DNA of 64,000 nt from Alentia gelatinosa. Lineage: Eukaryota > Annelida > Polychaeta > Phyllodocida > Polynoidae. The translations under genes were made by a program, and so were the position numbers. This document shows positions 57,298 to 64,000 of the stretch, in pieces (position 1 is the stretch's first letter; the number at the start of each line of letters is the position of its first letter). Location: assembly GCA_950022655.1 (NCBI GenBank), contig OX465579.1, forward strand, positions 133,456,118-133,520,117. The letters are read 5' to 3'. Below the pieces are notes generated by a model. It worked only from the letters and a program-made list of their open reading frames with translations, was not told where the DNA came from and made no database searches.

Positions 57298-59606
57298 CTA
57301 CAGGTAGAGCAAGGAGGAAGAGACCACCGTCAATAATCACTAACAGAAACCAATGCATATTGTCTGGTTTAACTTTGTTTGTTTGCATAAGTTTCATGTA
57401 GTAAATATAGCTAATGATCAAACTCACGTTAGAAAAAATGAAACAAAACAATAACGTTCAGAGGACGGTTAGGATGACCAACTGTTTGTCGGGCATCACA
57501 CACTATTGATCCTCTAAATAATTACCACGTCTGTTACTGCTACTGTTTTACATTAGTATTTGTCAACTGAAGACTCCATCATGTATTCATCACCAGTCTT
57601 CAGGACCTTGTTAAATAAATTTTAACATACACCAACCAATCGACTGATGATTGTTTGTTTATTTAGGTAGTTTAACGTCCTATTTGTTCAATTAGACTTA
57701 CTTTGGTTTACTTTTCTAAAAATTTGTATATCCCGTCGAAAGACAGGGTGTGCTGCTTGGTTGATCCATGCATCTTACTCTACTTGATTATATCTTATCG
57801 AAGTTCTTAATTCCTTGAGGAAGTCAAGAATTTTTCTCTTGCCAGTGTTATGGAAAACACTGCGCATTCTTCCTGTTCTTTTTTTGTGGCCTGACAATGT
57901 AGCATGAGATGGTTTGATGTCACAGTACTCGTTGTAACTAGGAACTTATTTATTCGGAAACCATGAATATTATCAACTTAGGGTTGATTATTCACTGGGA
58001 AAATCAGTTCAATGATGAACCTTTTATGACGTACAATACTTATATACTTTATATATATTCAAGCAAACCTAAGATTAACTTCCTTCAAAATCCATGGTTC
58101 TGATGGAGGATTGATCCTAACTCTAGAATCATATTTCTCCACTTATTGCATTTTTTCCCTTCTTTTTTGTATGCTTATTGCATACCTACACCAATTTACT
58201 ATTAAAACTCCAGGCATGTGCCAGCGCCGAGAATTTACGTTAATCTACAGTTAATGAAAATACGATATACCATCAACGGGGATTATACAACTATCGATCT
58301 GAAGGTCTGATAATTCGACACACATAATCTAAATGGTGGCAATGCCGCTTTCGATCTGTAGAATGTATATCCACGGGCATTACGGTGCAGATGGATTCTG
58401 GATTGGAGACTTTTTAAGAGATACTGGAGAGACAAGAGCACACTGCGTTCAGTATCTCCTACATATGCATATTCTCAGTCAGGATTCCCCCGAATTATCT
58501 ATATCTCCAATTAATTCAAACAAACTCGCTATTATATGTTGTAGGAAATGTTTATCACTGAACCAAAATGTTGGTCGTTCACTAGTTTTCTGGCTACAAA
58601 TATTGAACCCGGATTCATTGGAACCCTAATATCAGCCGTCATGCCTCATCAATAGTCAAGAACTAAGTTTATAAATAATTCAGGGATGCGAGTTTGGGTC
58701 TGATATAAATAGTGGAACTATTTCTCATGCGGACTTTGCTGCCTCAGAGAGACTAGAATAATTTGGAAAATATATTGTTATCAGCCACAGCATGGGATTG
58801 GGGATGGGGGTTGTAGCGAAGTTCAAACCACTGGTTTATTGGCATGAATGAGGTTCAATCGATTTTGTCTTTGTTTTATGCAAGGAATAGAAATTTCGTA
58901 CACTAGAAAATCACAGATTTCCATGGAAAGGTGGGAAGCTGCCATCTCTAATATCAATTATAAACAGCTTAAATCCTTCTCTATGATGACCGATACGTGG
59001 GGGATGTCTGTAATTAAATCTGCAATTAAGCGTTATTCATCTATGGGAATACTCAATCACTATGCATTATCAGGTTAATGGGCATGCTAAATGAGGTATT
59101 CATCCCAATTTCCGGCTTCACAGTGTCATAGATTATGTAAGGATCCGGCATTGCGCCAGTACATAAACATTACATATATCTATGAACAGCGTAAGTTAAA
59201 AATACTTCAATTCAGGACGAGGCGACGTCCTTCTCCCCTAGCGATGCTACTTTGAGTGGCAGTTTATAGAACTGTCCCTAACCACTGTAACCATAGCGCA
59301 CTGTCAGCCGTGACATCATAGTGTCAACAACTGTCTCCCTGGAGTCTCTACAGCGATCTGTGGAGGTTGTGAACAGTATTATACTATGTTTCTCTGTGCA
59401 GTGAAATGGGGGATCACAGGATCCTGCCGTGTGGGATAATTTATCAAGATTTCGCCGAAATCGGCTCATCAGGCGTCTTAGTAAGCTTTGTGGGTGTCAA
59501 GGTGATCAGACTCAAGAGTTGTGGTGTTGTCTGATCTTAGTTACTCAACATTTTGAGTAGTATTTTGGTGTGTGTGGGGGAAAAAACCTTTTCATACTAC
59601 TGTATT
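57298..59606. other. Non-coding stretch downstream of the plus-strand side of the PPR exon
   Basis: This is presumably intron of the minus-strand PPR gene. It contains a SINE-tail-like segment, GTTTGTTTATTTAGGTAGTTTAACGTCC (57652-57679, broken here only for description), similar in layout to the tail of the SINE at 20732. It also contains the second copy of the diverged dispersed repeat (58779-59060). Nothing else is recognised. Confidence 0.4.
58779..59060. repeat. Diverged dispersed repeat, copy 2
   Basis: Partner of 22833-23100, same orientation. It starts at the shared TCAGCCACAGCATGGGATT (58782-58800) and shares CTGCCATCTCT at about 58940. Confidence 0.5.
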
Positions 59607-60524
59607 TTATTTCTCAATGTCATGGAGTGTGTACTCTCTGGATTGGAATATATGAAGTCCATGAGTCCATATATGGATTTGCATGTCTGTCAGGTCCTGG
59701 TGGTCTGCAGTGTTGAAGTGTCTGCCGTTGTCGGTTTCAAGGTGACGATGGGTTACCTTGTGAAAGTGTTCCTGGAAGCTATCCATAAGGCGTCGCTTCG
59801 TCTGGCCCACATATTGTATTTTGTACCTGGAGCAGGTTATGCAGTAGATCAGATTCGAACTTTGGCATGTTACGTTATATTTTGTAATGTATTCTCGGCC
59901 AGTAGTAGAGGACTTTATGTGGCCTGTTTTGTCTAGTCTAGTGCAGTACCGGCAGTTTTTTCTGTCACAAATGTTATAAGTACGACCCGTGAGGGCTGCC
60001 TTGTGTAGGGTCTTCTGGTTGGGGTGGTAGTCGAGTTTGGCCCGGACCAGGCTCTGTCTGAGATTTGGTGGATTACAATTACCGGTCTGTTGACATGTAT
60101 GTCTTTGGTCCTATTAGAAGAGGCCAGTATGGGCCAGTTAGTTTTCATAATCTTTTTGAGATTGTTGAAGGTTGGATGAAATGTGGTGACCAGAATGGAT
60201 AGGTTTTCCTTTTCTGAATGTGGCTTGGTGGTAGGCCCTGTGGAGCCAGTGGAATAGCATTCGGCCTTGATAAGGCTGTATGTCAGTAGAGGACTCAGGT
60301 TCCCTGGGTCCGGAGTTGGGAAGCCTTCACTAGGCTGTGTCTGAGAAAGTCTGTTCTTTTTGTGCAAATATGTTTTATGTGTTAGAATTGACCGTATGGG
60401 ATGCCCTTTTTACAATGCAGAGGGCGGGATGAGGTTTAGTGGAGATGATTGTAAACATTTGTCGGTTTGGAATACAGATCAGTGTATAAGGTGCCGTTTT
60501 CAATTTTGACTGTCGTGTCCAGGA
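59607..60524 (-). pseudogene. Penelope-like element fragment: RT C-terminus and GIY-YIG endonuclease
   Basis: Reading the minus strand from 60524: an RT thumb-region motif FLDTTVKIENGTLYTDLYSK and KPT (about 60523-60455), then KKGIPYGQF with two in-frame TAA codons, then FHPTFNNLKKIMKTNWPIL (about 60180-60120), PNLRQSLVRAKL, a Cys-rich linker with CDRKNCRYC, and the GIY-YIG nuclease core LIYCITCSRYKIQYVGQTKR plus a following EHF and HFN segment (to 59607). This order (RT, linker with CxxC, GIY-YIG) is that of Penelope-like retroelements. A frame change near 60066-60075 splits HPTFNN from the linker. It lacks the RT catalytic core and is dead. Introns or flanking direct repeats were not seen. 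Confidence 0.75.
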
Positions 60525-61407
60525 AAGCTAGTCAAAAATACTGAGAAAATCCGATTGAAAGGGTGGGGAAAATCAAATTTCCAAACAATACCAGAACATT
60601 GATGTTCTGGAGATTATGCCAGCTTCCCATGCTGTTAGAGAATCATCTCTGTTGTATTTTTTTTATTTGAAGGTTTTTTTTTGTTGTTTTATTTTTTCGG
60701 GGGAGGGGGGGGGGGGAGGCAGCCAGAGCGTCAAGATAAGTGTAGATCAGAACAATAAACGTGTTGTTTCCTTTTCTGCAGAGATTCCTGCTGTTGTCAA
60801 CCCACAACCCCAACCGCCGCGACGTCTAGCTATGACTGAGGGCACTGAGAGGCTGTGGAAACAGGCCCGGAACAATGAACTGTGAAGGGTTCGTTCTGCA
60901 AACAGGGCCGCTTGGTTAAGATATCTTACTGACTCCCGCATCTCGACCTCATGGTCTACTGCGGGCTCCTAAATGCCAGTCTATCTTACTTATAACCAAT
61001 TATTGATGTCCGAAATTGCCAGAATTTGAAGGTTGGCAGCAGAAAACGTGATGATGTATATGTGCCGCTGCCCACCTGGATATTAAGGCAGACAGTGACG
61101 CTGTCACTAGGGATACCATGTTGAACACTGTTGGGGCACTACTCACGCATGAGGGGTCTCCCGACTATCAACGTGCCTGTGATAAACTTGATTAATTCAG
61201 CTCGCGGGAACAATCAAACCTGCGAACCAAGTTAGCTTAACGGCGTGTATTCCTGCAATGTCATCAGTTATCTGACCGCTACCTCAGCCTGGTAGTTATG
61301 ACCTTTCCCTAGCCCTGATCCAGATAACGAGGTGGTCCCGCTCCCTATTCCCCATGGGGCCACCCAGCCCGATGCCCCCCCCCCCCCCACCTCCATTCGC
61401 ACCCACC

Positions 61408-61452
61408 CAACAACAACAACAGCAACAACAACAACAACAACAACAACAGCAA
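61408..61452. repeat. (CAA/CAG)n microsatellite
   Basis: Fifteen glutamine-type triplets follow C14 (61375-61388). They could encode poly-Gln on the plus strand, but that frame soon stops. Confidence 0.85.
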
Positions 61453-61483
61453 CCCCAACAAACATGCCCCCCAACCCCCCATC

Positions 61484-61971
61484 ATGGCTCCTGCGCCCCA
61501 TGCTTTAACCACAAAATCCTCTAAACCTGCCACACATAAGCGCAACAAACCAGCCAAGATTGCGCCTAAGCCAAGACAGGCTCACACCAGATCCACCAAC
61601 GCCCGAACCGCCGCCACGGGAGAGCTCGACTCCTCTGCAAGGGTGGAAGTGGCCCTCGATCTACTTCTCGACCAAGCTGAAATCCCTGTTCGAAGCAGTC
61701 ATGCTCAAGTCACATCCAGTAAAGGGAAAGGGAAGAGTATAAGGGCAAATAGTAATGACCAAGAAAACAAGAGGGCCCGGTCTGCTTGCCCGACCACCAG
61801 GGGCACCACCAGCCGGGATTTTTTACAGCCTCCCGTCCGGGTTCGGATAACCGGATAACAGAGCTGGAGATGGAAGATCTCACCACAGAGACACTGCCAA
61901 GAATAGTCCAACAGGGCCCCAGCGAAGATCTACACCAGTTCCTGGGAGGGATACTGAAATCCATGTACTAG
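61484..61971 (+). other. Possible coding remnant upstream of the second Penelope-like fragment
   Basis: Two overlapping frames look weakly protein-like: 61484-61858 (basic, Lys/Thr/Ala-rich, 124 codons) and 61786-61971 (ends EDLTTETLPRIVQQGP...). Composition and GC content differ from the AT-rich surroundings. Together with the RT/GIY-YIG piece 140 bp downstream they may be the broken N-terminal part of the same element. I do not recognise any domain. Confidence 0.3.
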
Positions 61972-62112
61972 ATGACAATGATGTGTTCTTAGATATCAAC
62001 CTTACATTTGGTTATCATTCATACATTAATTACCTACTTGTGAAGTTTAAAACATAAGTTTCCATTCCATTTAACAATGATCTCATGTCTATTGTAAACC
62101 TTTCTAAACAGG

Positions 62113-62927
62113 ATCTGTTCGTACGACGCCAAGTTCGCCCAACACTGTGTGAATCGAGGCCGACACTTCGCTAGACACGACTACCCAGTACCCGTTTTAG
62201 GAGAGGCCTTCCTGAAAGCCTACGAGTGGGACCGCCCGTTACTCATCTTCCCAGGCACAGTCCCAAAGAAGAATGGCTCGAACCCCAATATCCTGGTGCC
62301 CCCGTACAACTCAGGATTCTGGGGCATGAGACATGTAGTCGAGCGTAACTGGGACCTGCTCGGTAAATCCTGCTCCACCCGCGGGATACACCGGGAGTCC
62401 ATAGTATCAGCCTTCAAATGCCCACCATGTTTGAGGGATCACCTGGCGAGGGCTAAACCTCCTGCTCGTGAGGTCACGCCAGTGACCCCGAACTCCAACA
62501 AATGTTTGTGACCAAACAGTTGCAGGTGCTGCCCCAAGGTCAACACCAGTGGCTGGATATGCTGTTTGGCCAGTGGATGCACTAATGTGAGCTGCTGCAG
62601 CTCCAAATTGATTTGTGTACAGAGTGCACCCGCTGTGGAATACATTATGATGGGCAAACCAAAATGGAACTCAAAAATCGTTTCATGCAGCATTTTGGGA
62701 ACATAAAGAGTGCCGAACCAGGGATAAGTGAAGTGGCCAGACACTTCACATCCAATGGACACCAGAAGGAAGACGATGTGACCAGTCACATCATCGACTT
62801 CGTCCATGCCCATCCAGACTCGACCAAAGCTAAATACCTTCTGAACTTATTGGAATTTAACTGGACTCAAAGGGTCCACACAAACGCCCCCTTTGGGCTC
62901 AATGTGAGCGATCCGTTAAAACACTAA
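62113..62927 (+). pseudogene. Second Penelope-like element fragment, RT C-terminus plus GIY-YIG
   Basis: Readable from ICSYDAKF (62113), just after an acceptor-like TTTCTAAACAG. A YPVPVLGEAFLKAYEWDR helix follows, then ILVPPYN, RHVVERNWDLLGKS (about 62326-62367), CLRDHLARAK and a Cys-rich linker broken by an in-frame TGA (62509-62511: KCL, stop, PNSCRCC). After a frame change near 62613 the nuclease follows: CTECTRCGIHYDGQTKMELK, QHF, HFTSNGH, and a terminal FNWTQRVHTNAPFGLNV. It is the same architecture as the minus-strand copy at 59607, with low identity, so the two are different subfamilies. The YIG motif is altered to YDG, which should damage catalysis. Confidence 0.75.
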
Positions 62928-64000
62928 TTTTCCCCTTTAGCAGGATGGTCCCTAAAGCAGGATGACCCCTATGTAGGGCTAAAATATGCTCTAAATAGAG
63001 GAAAATTCCATTCCAAACAAATTGACCCCTTAAGCAGGGTGTTCTGTAAGCGGGGTTTTACTGTATGTCAAATACGACATGTACCATGTATTTGGAACCA
63101 CCCCAGCTCCCCAACAATATTTTGTTATAACTCTTATATCAAAACTGAAACATTGGAAACACAGTCTATTTTCCAATAAAACATCAATCGTCCAGACCTG
63201 GCTCACTCTTTTCCCCTGTGGAAATAGTCTTGAGAACCCTTGCCAATCTCCCAAGGTTGGCTACCGAGCCTCTAGTTCATTATCTTTTAATAATATCAAG
63301 AGACGTCACGAGTTTGAGTCTGAGTTTATTTATGTCACGCATTTTGTTGGCTCTATGATTTCACGAGTCAAAGACGAGTGATATTACGGAGCCAACAAAA
63401 TGAGGGAAATAAGTAAACTCAAACTCAAACGAGTGGCGTCTTCTCCTACGCTTTCTTAGTCACATCCGTGATGTAAACAAATCCCATGTTAAGCCTATGT
63501 CGTTTTTTATTTATTAGGGGTAGGATAATAACATTTATCTATGCAGCCTAAAGAATCTCAATATTGAAACCGCCATAGACTCGCTGATTTCCATCGAGGA
63601 TGACAGCAAAACAGGCCCCTACTTGTTGTTGACACCACATGACAACAGAACTTTGGGCCTGAAAAAAAAAATAACAGCTACAATCTGCTATGACAGCTGT
63701 CCACCGATTGGTCGATCGGGGTCACATGGTACAAAACTTTAAAAGTGGTAGCAGTTCAAACTGCCACCCACTTCGCGGTAGCTGCACCTATCGTGTAGGT
63801 CACAGTTTAGCCTCATCAAATTTTGAAGCGTTGATTATTACCAATATCTGGGTAAGCCCAGTTCTTCCATTTGGCAACTTTGCGGTAGCAACCTGTACAA
63901 ACCAGATACCATGTGCGTCCTCGTGGTGCAGATAATAAGGAAAAATCACAAAAGATACCACTGCCGGTATGTACACCTAATTACCCAACCCATCTGATAA
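62928..64000. other. Right end of window, no gene seen
   Basis: AT-rich sequence with the hairpin element at 63302-63440 and a nearly repeated AGCAGG(A/G)TG phrase (62939, 62956, 63034). No exon or RNA gene is recognised. Confidence 0.45.
63302..63440. mobile_element. 139-bp fold-back element
   Basis: Left arm 63302-63353 (starting GACGTCACGAGTTTGAG and ending TTTTGTTGGCTC) pairs with right arm 63391-63440 (GAGCCAACAAAAT ... GTGGCGTC), roughly 80% matched. The roughly 35-bp loop is itself partly palindromic (TCACGAGTC ... GACGAGTGA, 63360-63380). No coding capacity. It is probably a MITE or hairpin repeat family member. Confidence 0.65.

Noticed and set aside
61484..61858. 124-codon basic open frame as a host gene
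   Set aside because: It is low-complexity, competes with a second overlapping frame, and lies between dead retroelement pieces. Kept only as a possible remnant.

Overview
This is eukaryotic nuclear DNA, almost certainly from an invertebrate animal. The evidence is a spliced exon with animal-type splice sites, very low gene density, and a mixed load of retrotransposons and DNA transposons: a tyrosine-recombinase retrotransposon, Penelope-like and LINE remnants, a tRNA-derived SINE, and several fold-back or terminal-inverted-repeat elements. There are no bacterial operons, no rRNA and no CRISPR. The element mix and the long poly(C) tracts fit a marine lophotrochozoan or a basal deuterostome, but I cannot resolve the phylum.

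Layout. Positions 1-6982 are AT-rich and gene-free apart from a short inverted-repeat transposon with a 6-bp target duplication (4970-5484). The centrepiece is a nearly intact Ngaro-type (DIRS-order) retrotransposon at 6983-12531. It has a Gag-like ORF, an overlapping RT/RNase H ORF, a tyrosine recombinase split over two frames, and textbook split direct repeats in the order A1 ... B1-A2-B2, all meeting at a shared GTAATGG core. Its repeats are about 99% identical, so it inserted recently. Positions 12532-18600 hold a dense promoter-like motif cluster (15548-15916) and a nested hairpin (16931-17041). A roughly 700-bp GAA/CAA microsatellite (18627-19345) lies just before a 5'-truncated LINE with poly(A) (19520-20308, minus) and a tRNA-derived SINE (20732-21058, minus).

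Positions 21060-31200 are mostly anonymous. They include a double inverted-repeat element at 27485-27970, a CAGAC/GTCTG cluster at 28750-29051 and an NRF1/E-box/ETS cluster near 29251-29308. At 31209-34622, a decayed gene of an uncharacterised multicopy animal protein family (32118-33765) lies between diverged inverted repeats of about 150-200 bp. It looks like the fossil of an autonomous DNA transposon carrying that gene. Positions 34623-57156 are a gene desert with microsatellites, a G-rich block and one more promoter-like cluster (52171-52279).

The only host protein-coding sequence I can support is one 141-bp exon on the minus strand (57157-57297), which encodes pentatricopeptide repeats and resembles PTCD1. 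The last 6 kb hold two broken Penelope-like RT/GIY-YIG fragments in divergent orientation (59607-60524 minus; 62113-62927 plus) and a 139-bp hairpin element (63302-63440). Most other open frames in the window are chance or shadow frames.
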